A stretch of DNA of 64,000 nt from Symbiodinium natans. Lineage: Eukaryota; Sar; Dinophyceae; Suessiales; Symbiodiniaceae. The DNA lies in the NCBI GenBank assembly GCA_905221605.1, contig CAJNDS010000102.1, forward strand, positions 1 to 64,000, in the 5' to 3' direction. Shown one piece after another: positions 42,656-55,110 of the stretch (positions are counted from its first letter, which is position 1; every line of letters begins with the position of its first letter). The translations under genes were made by a program, and so were the position numbers. A model generated the notes under the pieces. That model was not told the origin of the DNA. It saw nothing but the letters and a program-made list of their open reading frames with translations, and did not search any database.

Positions 42656-44600
42656 TTGAAATTTTAAATGGGCCTGACTCTTTCCGGAATATATTTTAAT
42701 TTTATTTCAAAATTTTAAGGATTTTAAGGATTTTAAGAAATTTAGAAGGCGTTAAATTCCTTAAAATCCTTAAAGTTTTGAAAGCCCCAACCTTTCAAAA
42801 TTTTAAGGATTTTAAGGATTTTAAGGATTTTTAAAATTTTAAATGGGCCTGCCTCTTACGGAAAAATAAATTTATTTTCTTCAAAATTTAACGGATTTTA
42901 AGGATTTTAAGAAATTAAAAGGCCCTTAAATTCCTTTGTTTATTTTTGTTTTGTAAAATCCTTAAAATTTTGAAAGGCCCGGGCTTTCAAAATGTTAAGG
43001 ATTTTAAGGATTTTAAGGATTTTTAAAATTTTCAATGGGCCTGCCTCTTTCCGGAAAATGATTTAATTTTCTTTCAAAATTTGAAGGATTTTAAGGATTT
43101 TAAGGATTTTAAGAAATTTAAAAGGCCTTAAATTCCTTAAAATCCTTAAAATTTTGAAAGGCCCGGGCTTTCAAAATTTTAAGGATTTTCAGGATTTTAA
43201 GGATTTTTTAAATTTTAAATGGGCCTGCCTCTTTCCGGAAAATGATTTAATTTTCTTTCAAAATTTTAAGGATTTTAAGGATTTTAAGGATTTACGAAAT
43301 TTAAAAGGCGTTTAAATTCCCTTAAAATCCTTAAAAATTTGAAAGCCAAACCTTTCAAAAATTTAAGATTTTTAGATTTAAGGATTTTTAAATTTAAAAT
43401 GGGCCTGCCTCTTTACGGAAAATGATTTATTTTTCTTCAAAACTTTATTTTAAGGATTTAAGGGATTTTAAGAAATAAAAGGCCTTTAAAACCCGTAATC
43501 CAAAATTTTTTGAAAGGCACGGGCTTGCAAATGTAAGGATTTAAGGATTTTAAGGATTTTTTAAATTTTAAATGGGCCTGCCTCTTTCCGGAAAATAATT
43601 CAATTTTCTTTCAAAATTTTAAGGATTTTAAGGATTTTAAGGATTTTAAGAAATTTAAAAGGCCTTAAATTCCTTAAAATCCTTAAAATTTTGAAAGCCC
43701 CAACCTTTCAAAATTTTAAGGATTTTAAGGATTTTAAGGATTTTGAAATTTTAAATGGGCCTGCCTCTTTTCGGAAAATGGATTAAATTTTCTTTCAAAA
43801 TTTTTAAGGATTTTAAGGATTTTAAGGATTTTAAGAAATTTAAAAGGCGTTAAATTCCTTAAAATCCTTAAAATTTTGAAAGGCCCGGGCTTTCAAAATT
43901 TTAGGATTTTAAGGATTTTTAAAATTTTAAATGGGCCTGCCTCTTTCCGGAAAATAATTTAAATTTCTTTCAAAATTTTAAGGATTTTAAGGATTTTAAG
44001 GATTTTTAAAATTTTAAATGGGCCTGCCTCTTTCCGGAAAATAATTTAATTTTCTTTCAAAATTTTAAGGATTTTAAGGATTTTAAGGATTTTAAGAAAT
44101 TTAAAAGGCGTTAAATTCCTTAAAATCCTTAAATTTTTGAAAGCCCCAACCTTTCAAAATTTTAAGGATTTTAAGGATTTTAAGGATTTTTAAAATTTTA
44201 AATGGGCCTGCCTCTTTCCGGAAAATGATTTAATTTTCTTTCAAAATTTTAAGGATTTTAAGGATTTTAAGGATTTTAAGAAATTTAAAAGGCGTTAAAT
44301 TCCTTAAAATCCTTAAAATTTTGAAAGCCACAACCTTTCAAAATTTTAAGGATTTTAAGGATGTTAAGGATTTTTAAAATTTTAAATGGGCCTGCATCTT
44401 TCCGGAAAATAATTTAATTTTCTTTCAAAATTTTAAGGATTTTAAGACTTTAAAATGCCTTAAATTCCTTAAAATCCTTAAAAAAGGTCCGGGCTTTCAA
44501 AATTTTAAGGGTTTTCAGGATTTTAAGGATTTTAAAATTTTAAATGGGCCTGACTTTTCCGGAAAATAAATTCATTTTTCCAATAGTTTTACTGAGTTTA
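42656..44600. repeat. Same ~175-bp satellite, reverse orientation
   Basis: The complementary marker TGGGCCTGCCTCTTTCCGG (or a close variant) recurs near 42669, 42844, 43035, 43223, 43400, 43576, 43757, 43932, 44020, 44205, 44387 and 44545. Spacing is about 160-190 bp, apart from an ~88-bp step at 43932-44020. The array decays after 44550. Confidence 0.95.
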
Positions 44601-45290
44601 ATTTTTTTTTATTTAAATTGGCCTGACCCTTTCTGGAAAATACTTGAATATTAGGTTAAAATTTGATAGATTTTCAGGAAACTAGGGGCATTTCAATATT
44701 TGGAAAGGCCATGAAGTTCCATGGGTACGTTATATTTTTGGATTTTTGTTTGTAATTTTTAGCAAATAAACCATTTAAGTTTTTTTTTTTTTTGCAATTT
44801 TCCTGAAATTCTGAAAGCCTAGGCACAAGAAAAATAAAAAAACAGCAACACAAATACTCATTTAAAATATTTAAATGCGCTTCTTAGTCCTTTTAAAAAA
44901 GAACATTTTGTTTTGTTAATTCATAAGGCTTGTAAAAAAAGCCGGGGGTCCGGGGACGAGCGTTAACAAAAGCATTCCCCTTGAATATTTCTTCCGCGAA
45001 ACTTTTCTCCCGCGAATTTTGGCGGGAGAAATTCCCGCGAGCTCTCCCTTGAGTTTTCCTGGTTTTCCCGTGGTTTCCCTTTGATGGTTTTTTTGGTTTC
45101 CCTTCAGTTTCCCGTGAGAGTCAAATCTTCCTTTTACTGTTCCCTTGGACTTCCCTTTGAACTTCCCTTGATTTTCCCTCGGATCCCCTTCGAAATTAAA
45201 ACGTATCCCGCGAGAAATCTCGCAAGACTTCAAAAATAAGGGCTTCCTTTTCCCACGGGATTTCCCGCGAAGCAGGCCGTAGGCCCCGAG
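44600..45290. other. Decayed AT-rich sequence, then a GGGAAA-type low-complexity stretch
   Basis: 44600-44940 looks like an eroded satellite. 44940-45270 is rich in TTTCCCG/GGGAAA repeats and open on minus (44916-45542), with composition typical of repeat translation. No gene is supported. Confidence 0.4.
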
Positions 45291-45635
45291 CTGTGGCTGT
45301 AGTCTGCAGGCCCCCGAGCTCTCTGACTGTAGAGTCTCCAGGCCCCCGGGCTCGCTGTAGTCACCAGGGTCCCGGGCTGTCTGGCTGTAGTCTGCAGGGC
45401 CCCGAGCTCTCTGACTGTAGAGTCTCCAGGCCCCCGGGCTCGCTGTAGTCACCAGGGTCCCGGGCTGTCTGGCTGTAGTCTGCAGGCCCCCGAGCTCTCT
45501 GACTGTAGTCTCCAGGCCCCCGGTCTCTCTCGCTGTAGTCACCAGGCCTCCGGGCTGTCTGGCTGTGGCTGTAGTCTGCAGGCCCCCGAGCTCTCTGACT
45601 GTAGTCTCCAGCCCCCCGGGCTCTCGTGCTTGCTT
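45290..45635. repeat. ~88-bp minisatellite, about four copies
   Basis: Units containing TCTGCAGGCCCCCGAGCTC, GTCTCCAGGCCCCCGG and TCACCAGGGTCCCGGGCTG recur near 45303, 45391, 45479 and 45573, with internal ~30-bp sub-repeats. Confidence 0.85.
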
Positions 45636-45649
45636 GGGTTTATATTGTT

Positions 45650-46470
45650 TTTTACTTAATTAGATTGACTTAAGTAATTTAAATAATTTAAAGAATTTAA
45701 GTATCGAAATTTATTTAAATAAGTAAATAACATAAATATGACGGGCAGGTTTCGGATTTAAATTACTTAAGTTATTTAATTCGGCCTGGAATTAAATAAT
45801 GTGAATAATTTGTAAATAATATCAACAATTTACATAATTTAAATAATTGAAATAGTTTAAATAATTTAAATATTCTAAATAATTTAAATAATTTAAATCC
45901 GAAAAGGGGGGGACCACCCCCCCCTGCCCCCTAAGACTTAAATAATTCAAATAACTTAAATCCGAAACCTCCCCGTCGTATTTACACTTTTTAAATTATT
46001 TAATTCTGGGGAGGGGGGGTGGTCCCCCCCCCTTTCGGATTTAAATCATTTTTCATTATTTAAACTATTTAAATTCTTTAAATCGCCTGGGAATCAAATA
46101 ATTTAAATTTGAATATGACGGGCAGGTTTCGGATTTAAAATATTTAAATTATCTAATTCGGCCGGGATTTAAATAATTTAAATAATTTAAACAATTATTT
46201 AAGGCTTCGAACGGATTTAAATTATTTACATAATTTCAATAATTTCAATAATTTCAATAATTTCAATAATTTAAATCCGAAAAGGGGGGGGGGCCACCCG
46301 CTGCCCCCTAAGGATTAAACAATTTAAATAATTTAAATCCGAAACCTCCCCGTCTTATTTAAATTATTTAATTATTTAATTCTGGGGAGGGGGGGGTGGT
46401 CCCCCCCCCCCCTTTCGGATTTAAATTTTTAAAATTATTAGATTGTTTAAAATATTTGAATTATTTAAAT
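45650..46470. repeat. AATTTAAATA-rich tract with G/C hairpins
   Basis: AT-rich AATAATTTAAATAATT repeats are punctuated by paired blocks: GAAAAGGGGGGGACCACC near 45900 with GGTGGTCCCCCCCCTTTC near 46020, and a similar pair near 46268 and 46400. They are long inverted repeats. Confidence 0.8.
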
Positions 46471-46529
46471 TATGGCACGGCTCTACTGACACATATTCCG
46501 CGGAAAGATTGTCATGTTTTTGGTGAAAT

Positions 46530-46690
46530 TTACGAACACTTACCCCCCGATAAGCAAGATCTTGGAACCACTCCGCGTACTCAGCCTTTAAGAGTTTAAG
46601 GGGGTTTCAAATTCAGGGATACTTATATTTGCTCCTGTAAACTTACGAACACTTACCCCCCGATAAGCAAGACTTGGAACCTGCAGACAA
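46530..46690. repeat. Two-copy short duplication
   Basis: ACGAACACTTACCCCCCGAT followed by AAGCAAGA...TTGGAACC appears near 46532 and again near 46645, about 113 bp apart. Confidence 0.8.
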
Positions 46691-46879
46691 CAACAAACAG
46701 GTCTGTCGCAAAACCGCGACCATTGATACATACCCCCTGTAACGGGGTATGTCGCGTATGTGGGCCGCGGCCCGGTTACAAGCAATTAATATTGGCACGC
46801 GGCCATTTGTTTGCAAGAAACAGGGGTCTGCATACCGCAGCAAAACATAAACACATGATGACGATGCGAACAACTGACT

Positions 46880-46955
46880 AGATGATGAAGATGATGAGGA
46901 TGAACAAGATCAAGGAGCTGATGAAGATGATGAAGATGATGAAGATGATGATGCT
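46880..46955. repeat. GATGAA/GATGAT trinucleotide tract
   Basis: An ATG/GATGA-rich low-complexity run. The frame over it translates as M/K repeats and is not a gene. Confidence 0.85.
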
Positions 46956-47047
46956 GCTGGGAAAGCTTTATGCAATTGATGCAGTGAAGTTATGCCAGTA
47001 CAATGAAAGGACTCATGCAGATGAAGAGTGTGATGACAATGATGATA

Positions 47048-48328
47048 GAGCTTTGCGCTTTATTTTGTCACCCCGTCTCCTTGCTTCCTGTCTCTTCTCT
47101 TCTTTCCAGTACCCTTCCAGAAAAATGGCATCCTTGTTCTCTCGCCTCTCTCACTTCCCTTTCCCTTCTCTCTTTCTGTTACTTTTTGACTGATGAACAA
47201 CAAGAAAGAAACTTGCAGGATAAAACAGTGGCAGGGTAAGCAGACGTTGCGCGTGGACCTTGCCGTACTTCATCATATCCCTCTTCTCGGCCCATCTCTT
47301 CTGCTCTTTTCCTTACTCTTCTCCTTTTCATAATTATTCCTCTTTAGTTGTTCTTATCTGGAAAAGAAAGAGGGAAGGGAGAGATAAGGGAGGGAGGATA
47401 GATAAAGAAGAGTGCCATCTTCTCTGCGCCTTGTTTTGTCTCTCCCTCTTCTCTATTCATCTCTCTTCTATTCTTTTCTTTGCTGTTCTATTGAAATTGG
47501 ATTCCCTGTATCTCTCCTCTGTCCTTCTCTCTCGCTCCTCTTCTCCTGTTCCCCTCTAAACGATTGCTCTTTACAGATAGGTGCCCTCCCTCCTCTTCAG
47601 GAAATCTCTTTTCGCTTATTTTGCTTTTTGAAGCGAATAAAACAACGGATAAGAGAGGAAAGGGAATGACTAAGTAAAGACAGGAGCTCTTCAATAGGTG
47701 CCCTCCCCCCTCTTCAGGAAATCTCTTTTCCCTTATTTTGCTTTTTGAAGCGAAGAAAACAACAGATAAGAAGAGAGGAAAGGGAATGACTAAGTAAAGA
47801 GAGGAGCTCTTCAATTTCCCTCCCTATATCTGATGTTACTTTTCCTTCTTGGGCGGTGCCCTTCCTTCTCCCTTGAAGATGCAGAAAACGATCAGGAAGG
47901 ACACCCGTTCCATCGCCCATATATAGACAGAGATAAATCATGAGCATCAGCTGGGTTTGCTGCCGATCCAAAATGGGCGTCCCTTTTAATCGCTTTCTGT
48001 GTCTTGAAACGAGCAAAAGGGGCACCCTTACTAAGTGTTTTCTTGTGGTGTCCCTTTTCTTCGCTTGAAGATGCAGAAAACGATCCAAAAAGGACACCCG
48101 TTCCATCGCCCATATATGGGGAGAGAGATAAATCATGAGCATCAGCTGGGTTTGCTGCCAATCCAAAATGGGCGCCCCTTTTAATCGCTTGCTGTGTCTT
48201 CAAACGAGCAAAAGGGACACCCTAAGTGTTTTCTTGTGGTGTCCCTTTTCTTCGCTTGAAGATGCAGAAAACGATCTAAAAGGACACCTGTTCCATCGCC
48301 CATATATAGGGAGAGAGACAGGGAGAGA

Positions 48329-48366
<38 letters not shown>

Positions 48367-48535
48367 ATGAGCATCAGCTGGGTTGGCTGCCAATCCAAAA
48401 CGGGCGTCCCTTTTAATCGCTTTCTGTGTCTTCAAACGAGCAAAAGGGACACCCTAAGTGCTTTCTTGTGGGGTGTCCCTTTTCCTCGCTTGAAGATGCA
48501 GAAAACGATCAAAAAGGACACCCATTCCATCGCCC

Positions 48536-48604
<69 letters not shown>

Positions 48605-49075
48605 AAAAAAAGAATCATGAGCATCAGCTGGGTTGGCTGCCAATCCAAAATGGACGTCCCTTTTAATCGCTTTCTGTGTCTTCAAACGAACAAAAGAAAA
48701 CACTTAGGTTCCTCACTTGAAGATGCAGGAAACGGCCCAACAAGGACACCCGTTCCATCGCCCATATATGGAGAGAGAGAGAGAGGGAGAAAGGAAAAAA
48801 TCATGAGCATCAGCTGGGTTTGCTTACATGTTCATTGTTATTCCTTTTGTTTTTTCTAACGGAAATGAACAAGAGAAGAGAAAAATAAGAACCAGAGGAA
48901 AGATGAAAACGAGCACCATCTTTTCTTTGCCTGATTTTTGCATTTCGCCTGTCCTCATTTCTCTTCCATTCTTTTCATTGCTCTTCCATTTAGAGTTGCA
49001 TTCCTGTTGATCTCTCCTCTCTCCTTTCTCTCTCCCTTCTCTTCTCTTGTTCTCCTTTAAATCTCAAAAACACAC
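47048..49075. repeat. ~2-kb duplicated block, copy 1
   Basis: It matches 50514-52712 almost base for base at a constant offset of 3466 bp up to the first GA microsatellite. The left part is T/C-rich. The right part has four to five ~190-240-bp sub-repeats, each with GCTTGAAGATGCAGAAAACG, a (GA)n run, and ATCATGAGCATCAGCTGGGT. Each sub-repeat carries a small hairpin, AAAAGGGACACC...GGTGTCCCTTTT. Confidence 0.92.
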
Positions 49076-49299
49076 AAAAGGAAGCTTCTTTTCCTTGTTG
49101 AATGAAGAATGAAAAAAGAAGAAAAGAGATAGGGAAAGAAATTGAAGAGCTCCACTGCCTATTGGTTCATTCCATTTCCTCTCTTTCTATGTGTTGTTTT
49201 CCTTGTCGTTTCAGAAAGCAAGCAAAATAAGGGCAAGGGGGCTTCCTGAAGAGGAGAGAGGGCACCTATCTGCGAAGAGGTCTTGTCCTTTTTAAGAAT

Positions 49300-49890
49300 A
49301 GAGGGAAAAGGGAACAAGGAAGGGAGAGATGATAGACAAAGAAGAGTGCCATCTTCTTTGCGCCTTGTTGTGTTCCTCCGTCTCCTTGTTTCTTGTCTCC
49401 TCTCTTCTGTTCAGTACCCTTCCAGAAAATTAAAATGGCCTCCTTGTTGTCTCTCCTCTCTCACTTCCCTTTCCCTTCTCTCCTTCTGTTTCCGTTTAAC
49501 TGATAAAGCACAAGACAGGTATGATAAAGCAGTGGAAGGTAAAGCAGAGGGTGACTCCTTGCGCTTGGACCTTGCCGTACTTCATCATGTCCCTCTTCTC
49601 GGCCTATCTCTTCTGCTCTTTTCCTTACTCTTCTCCTTTTCATAAATTCTTCCTCTTTAGTTGTTCTTATTTCGAAAAGAAAGAGGGAAGGGAGAGATAA
49701 GGGAGATAGGATAGATAAAGAAGAGTGCCATCTTCTCAGCGCCTCGTTTTGTCTCTCCATCTTCTCTATTCATCTCTCTTCTATTCTTTTCTTTGCCATT
49801 CCATTGAAATTGGATTCCTGTTATCTCTCCCCTCTCCTTCTCTCTCGCTCCTCTTCTCCTGTTCCCCTCTAAATGACAAAAACACAAGAA
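49300..49890. repeat. Diverged partial third copy of the duplicated block
   Basis: It shares TCCGTCTCCTTG, CAGTACCCTTCCAGAAAA and TAGTTGTTCTTAT with 47080-47560 and 50550-51030, but with many substitutions, so it is older than the other pair. Confidence 0.75.
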
Positions 49891-50024
49891 AGGAAGAACA
49901 AGAGGGGCATGTGTTGCAATAAAGCAGGAAGGGAATTGAAGAGCTCCTCTCGCTACTTTCTCATGCCCTTTCCTTTCTATCTACCACAATCTACCACACC
50001 AAAACACGACTCTCAGCTTCCAAA

Positions 50025-50345
50025 TATACTTCATCATGGGGAGAAGGGACATACTTCATCACAGACTTGGCCCACAGGGAGAGGGGATATACTTCATCAC
50101 GCTGCTGGGGGGCTGGATCACAAACATGGCCCACGGGGCGAGGGGACATACTTCAGCCACAAAGAGAGGGAACCTACTTCATCACGCTGGTGGGATGCTG
50201 GATCACAGACCTGGCCTACGGGGAGAGGGGACATGCTTCATCACAAATTTGGCCCACGGGGAGAGGGGACATACTTCATCACAAATTTGGCCCGCGGGGA
50301 GAAGGGACATACTTCATCACAGACTTGGCTCACAGGAGGCGCCAA
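50025..50345. repeat. ~38-bp minisatellite, about eight copies
   Basis: Units of TACTTCATCACAGACTTGG or TACTTCATCACAAATTTGG followed by CCCACGGGGAGAGGGGACA recur near 50028, 50053, 50091, 50150, 50178, 50236, 50273 and 50311. Confidence 0.88.
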
Positions 50346-50513
50346 AATAATCTAAATAATCTAATTATTCAAATCCATTGGTTCCTCTGGAAACCCAACC
50401 ATTTAAATAATTTAAAGAATTTAATTATTCAAATACCTGGATTTAAATATTTTAGTTCTGGGGCGTCCCATCAAAAGGGAATAGGGAGAGACAAGGGAGA
50501 GATGATATATATA

Positions 50514-51767
50514 GAGCTTTGCGCTTTATTTTGTCACTCCGTCTCCTTGCTTCCTGTCTCTTCTCTTCTTTCCAGTACCCTTCCAGAAAAATGGCATCCT
50601 TGTTCTCTCTCCTCTCTCACTTCCCTTTCCCTTCTCTCTTTCTGTTACTTTTTGACTGATGAACAACAAGAAAGGAACTTGCAGGATAAAACAGTGGCAG
50701 GGTAAGCAGAGGTTGCGCGTGGACCTTGCCGTACTTCATCATATCCCTCTTCTCGGCCTATCTCTTCTGCTCCTTTCCTTACTCTTCTCCTTTTCATAAT
50801 TATTCCTCGTTAGTTGTTCTTATCTGGAAAAGAAAGAGGGAAGGGAGAGATAAGGGAGGGAGGATAGATAAAGAAGAGTGCCGTCTTCTCTGCGCCTTGT
50901 TTTGTCTCTCCCTCTTCTCTATTCATCTCTCTTCGATTCTTTTCTTTGCTGTTCTATTGAAATTGGATTCCCTGTATCTCTCCTCTGTCCTTCTCTCTCG
51001 CTCCTCTTCTCCTGTTCCCCTCTAAACGATTGCTCTTTACAGATAGGTGCCCTCCCTCCTCTTCAGGAAATCTCTTTTCGCTTATTTTGCTTTTTGAAGC
51101 GAATAAAACAACGGATAAGAGAGGAAAGGGAATGACTAAGTAAAGACAGGAGCTCTTCAATAGGTGCCCTCCCTCCTCTTCAGGAAATCTCTTTTCCCTT
51201 ATTTTGCTTTTTGAAGCGAAGAAAACAACAGATAAGAAGAGAGGAAAGGGAATGACTAAGTAAAGAGAGGAGCTCTTCAATTTCCCTCCCTATATCTGAT
51301 GTTACTTTTCCTTCTTGGGCGGTGCCCTTCCTTCTCCCTTGAAGATGCAGAAAACGATCAGGAAGGACACCCGTTCCATCGCCCATATATAGACAGAGAT
51401 AAATCATGAGCATCAGCTGGGTTTGCTGCCGATCCAAAATGGGCGTCCCTTTTAATCGCTTTCTGTGTCTTGAAACGAGCAAAAGGGGCACCCTTACTAA
51501 GTGTTTTCTTGTGGTGTCCCTTTTCTTCGCTTGAAGATGCAGAAAACGATCCAAAAAGGACACCCGTTCCATCGCCCATATATGGGGAGAGAGATAAATC
51601 ATGAGCATCAGCTGGGTTTGCTGCCAATCCAAAATGGGCGCCCCTTTTAATCGCTTGCTGTGTCTTCAAACGAGCAAAAGGGACACCCTAAGTGTTTTCT
51701 TGTGGTGTCCCTTTTCTTCGCTTGAAGATGCAGAAAACGATCTAAAAGGACACCTGTTCCATCGCCC

Positions 51768-51831
<64 letters not shown>

Positions 51832-51997
51832 TGAGCATCAGCTGGGTTGGCTGCCAATCCAAAACGGGCGTCCCTTTTAATCGCTTTCTGTGTCTTCAAA
51901 CGAGCAAAAGGGACACCCTAAGTGCTTTCTTGTGGGGTGTCCCTTTTCCTCGCTTGAAGATGCAGAAAACGATCAAAAAAGACACCCATTCCATCGC

Positions 51998-52048
<51 letters not shown>

Positions 52049-52216
52049 ATGAGCATCAGCTGGGTTGGCTGCCAATCCAAAATGGACGTCCCTTTTAATC
52101 GCTTTCTGTGTCTTCAAACGAGCAAAAGGGACACCCTAAGTGCTTTCTTGTGGGGTGTCCCTTTTCCTCGCTTGAAGATGCAGAAAACGATCAAAAAGGA
52201 CACCCATTCCATCGCC

Positions 52217-52248
<32 letters not shown>

Positions 52249-52712
52249 AAAAAAGAATCATGAGCATCAGCTGGGTTGGCTGCCAATCCAAAATGGACGT
52301 CCCTTTTAATCGCTTTCTGTGTCTTCAAACGAACAAAAGAAAACACTTAGGTTCCTCACTTGAAGATGCAGGAAACGGCCCAACAAGGACACCCGTTCCA
52401 TCGCCCATATATGGAGAGAGAGAGAGGGAGAAAGGAAAAAATCATGAGCATCAGCTGGGTTTGCTTACATGTTCATTGTTATTCCTTTTGTTTTTTCTAA
52501 CGGAAATGAACAAGAGAAGAGAAAAATAAGAACCAGAGGAAAGATGAAAACGAGCACCATCTTCTCTTTGCCTGATTTTTGCATTTCGCCTGTCCTCATT
52601 TCTCTTCCATTCTTTTCATTGCTCTTCCATTTAGAGTTGCATTCCTGTTGATCTCTCCTCTCTCCTTTCTCTCTCCCTTCTCTTCTCTTGTTCTCCTTTA
52701 AATCTCAAAAAC
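50514..52712. repeat. ~2-kb duplicated block, copy 2
   Basis: Near-identical to 47048-49075. The offset grows from 3466 to 3641 bp through differences in (GA)n length and one extra sub-repeat. No gene is recognised in either copy. Confidence 0.92.
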
Positions 52713-52718
52713 ACACAG

Positions 52719-53860
52719 TGAGGAAGACAAGCTTCGAGGCGCTGGAGCCGCGCCGTTTTCAGGCATCGGCTTGGTCAACGAGTTGCTATTTGATGTCCGC
52801 AAAGTTAGTGTCTTAAGATTGTTCACCGATTGTTGTATGATGGTCACTGATTATCCGAGAAGTTTTCGCGGGTCTTTTGCAATGGGTGCTGTCGTTGCTC
52901 TTTTTTTTTTGGCTCCTTCTCGGCGGGGCAGTGGCTTCTGCGGTCATGGGAGTGTCCGTGGCGGAGGTGGACTGTAGCGGGTTGTGCGGCTGCATCATTC
53001 CAATGCTTGCGGTAAAGGCATGTGTCTCAAGGTGATTTTCTGCGGGAGTGTTTTCTGCACGAGACGGTTCAGGGCACTGCAGGACTCGCGTCCACTTCAG
53101 TTTGTGAAGAAGAGTACGAAGTTCGACAGATTGTCGAACCGACGTCTGTACGCGTTGAATGATAATGTAGATGTCTTGAAAGAGTTAGGGCATCTTCATG
53201 AGAAGAAGCCTCTTTCAGTAGCAGTGATCTTTGTCGACGCACACCAAGCAACAATTCTGCACGACAGCTGGCGAGACTTGGCGTCGGCCGCAGCCGTTTC
53301 CCGAGTCAGGAAGACAAGCTCCGAGGCGCCGCAGCCGTGCCGTCTTCAGGCATCGGCTTGGTCGACCAGTTGCTATTGGTTGCCCGCAAAAATAGTGTCT
53401 TAAGATTGTTCACCGATTGTTGTATGATGGTCACTGATTACGCGAGACGTTTTCGCAGGTCTTTTGCAATGGGTGCCGTCGTTGCTTTTTTTTGGTCGGC
53501 TCCTTATCGGCGGGGCAGTGGCTTCTGCGGTCATGGGTGCGTCCGTGGCGGAGGTGGACTGTAGCGGGTTGTGCGGTTGTATGATTCCAATGCTTGCGGT
53601 AAAGGCAGTGATTTTCTGCGGGGGTGTTTTCTGCACGAGACGGTTCAGGGCACTGCAGGACTCGCGTCCACTTCAGTTTGTGAAGAAGAGTACGAAGTTT
53701 TACAGGTTGTCGAACCGACGTCTGTACGCGTTGAATGATAATGTAGATGTCTTGAAAGAGTTAGGGCATCTTCATGAGAAGATGCCTCTTTCAGTAGCAG
53801 TGATCTTTGCCGATCCACACCAAGCAACAATTGGGCACGACAGCTGACAGGACACTTCAA
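52719..53860. repeat. 586-bp tandem duplication
   Basis: GTGTCTTAAGATTGTTCACC, TTTTGCAATGGGTGC and GTCTGTACGCGTTGAATGAT recur at an offset of about 586 bp (unit 1 about 52719-53306, unit 2 about 53307-53860), with roughly 90% or higher identity by eye. Frames are open on both strands, but no domain is recognised. A decayed gene fragment is possible. Confidence 0.88.
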
Positions 53861-54204
53861 TGTGCGCACAACGGTGCGCAGCTCGACCCGAGAGACCGCT
53901 TGGATCATCCCCCACGCAAGAGCAGAAGTGATAGCTAGTATTCGTTGCCAACATCTGACTGCGTCTGTACGTTCGCGTCAAAAAACAGAGTAAATTATAA
54001 ATCGTAAGCCCTAAACCCTAAGAGAACGAAATTGGTGAATTTGTGCTTCAGGTTTCTTGGATTTAGTTTGTTTATAGGTTTTTAAATACAAAACAAGAGA
54101 GAACGTCAAATAATACATAAAGGTCCATGCCACATATATATATATATACATATACACATATTTGTATGCATATATATATGTATACATACATATATCTAAG
54201 TACC

Positions 54205-55110
54205 CTAAACCCAGGCGAGGGGGTTCTTCCCGGACTTAAAGTAGGCAGGGGGACCTTAAACCCTTGCCAGAAAGCAGGGGGGCCTTAAACCCCAAAAAGG
54301 GAACCTTAAACCCTAGGCAGGCTCCCAGAAAGCAGCCTTAAACCCTTCCAGTAGGCAGGGGGACCCAGGGGGATCTTAAACCCTTCCTGCAGGCGACCTC
54401 ATAGTCCAAGGGGTAACTTAAAACCCTCCCAGCAAGCAGGGGCCTTAAACCCTAAGCAGGGGGCTCTCCCAGGAAGCAGGGGCCTTCAACCTTTCGAGCC
54501 CCTGCGAAAGTGGTAAGGGTTGTCCCGCGTGAACCCTTCCAGTAGGTAGGGGACCTTAAACCCTGGGAAGGCCGCTCAAGCACCGGAAGCCCTGAAAGGT
54601 CCCACCTCACCTTGTCCGCTCTAGTGAGTTTCGTTTTCTGGCCAGGTGAGCTTCGGTGTGGGGGGGGATTCTTGTCAAAACTCGAAAACTCTTCACGCCC
54701 TTCGGCCCAGACAGTGTCCCCTGCGCAAACCTGAAGGGGTTCCTCTGGCCCCAAGTGAGCCAAGGCACATCCTTGGCACCTCTCAAAATTGAAAAAACCT
54801 GCAACCCGTTTCACGCCCTGAAAAACACCCTGAAAATTTCTTGTGAGAGGGCCCTTCGGCACAGACCGTCCCCTGCGCAAAACCTGAGGGAGGGTTTCCT
54901 TTGCCTTCTGGCCCCAAGTGACCTCCGAACTCAAGCTCAAAGTCGAAAACGTCCCAAGCAGTGCTCGCCATGGTGCCTTCTGGCCCCAGATGACCTCCGC
55001 CTTCCTAGTGTCCGAATCGGCCAATGTTCCAAGTGACCCCCCCAAAAAAATCGCCAACAGCTCGCCTCAAGTTCTCGGCAAAAGTTCACGACTCGCAATT
55101 GTCCCAAGCA
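54205..55110. repeat. CAGGGG-ACCTTAAACCC minisatellite and CTGGCCCCA repeats
   Basis: From 54235 to 54560, GGCAGGGGGACCTTAAACCC-like units recur with variable spacing. From 54640 to 55080, CTGGCCCCAAGTGA and similar boxes recur about every 70-180 bp. The 201-codon minus frame across this region has repeat-derived composition and is not called as a gene. Confidence 0.65.

Noticed and set aside
48300-52260. Open frames rich in Arg-Glu or Leu-Ser repeats
   Set aside because: They are translations of (GA)n microsatellites inside a tandem repeat.
54452-55057. 201-codon minus-strand frame as a gene
   Set aside because: It spans repeated CTGGCCCCA and CCTTAAACCC units. The protein shows the same repeats and no domain.
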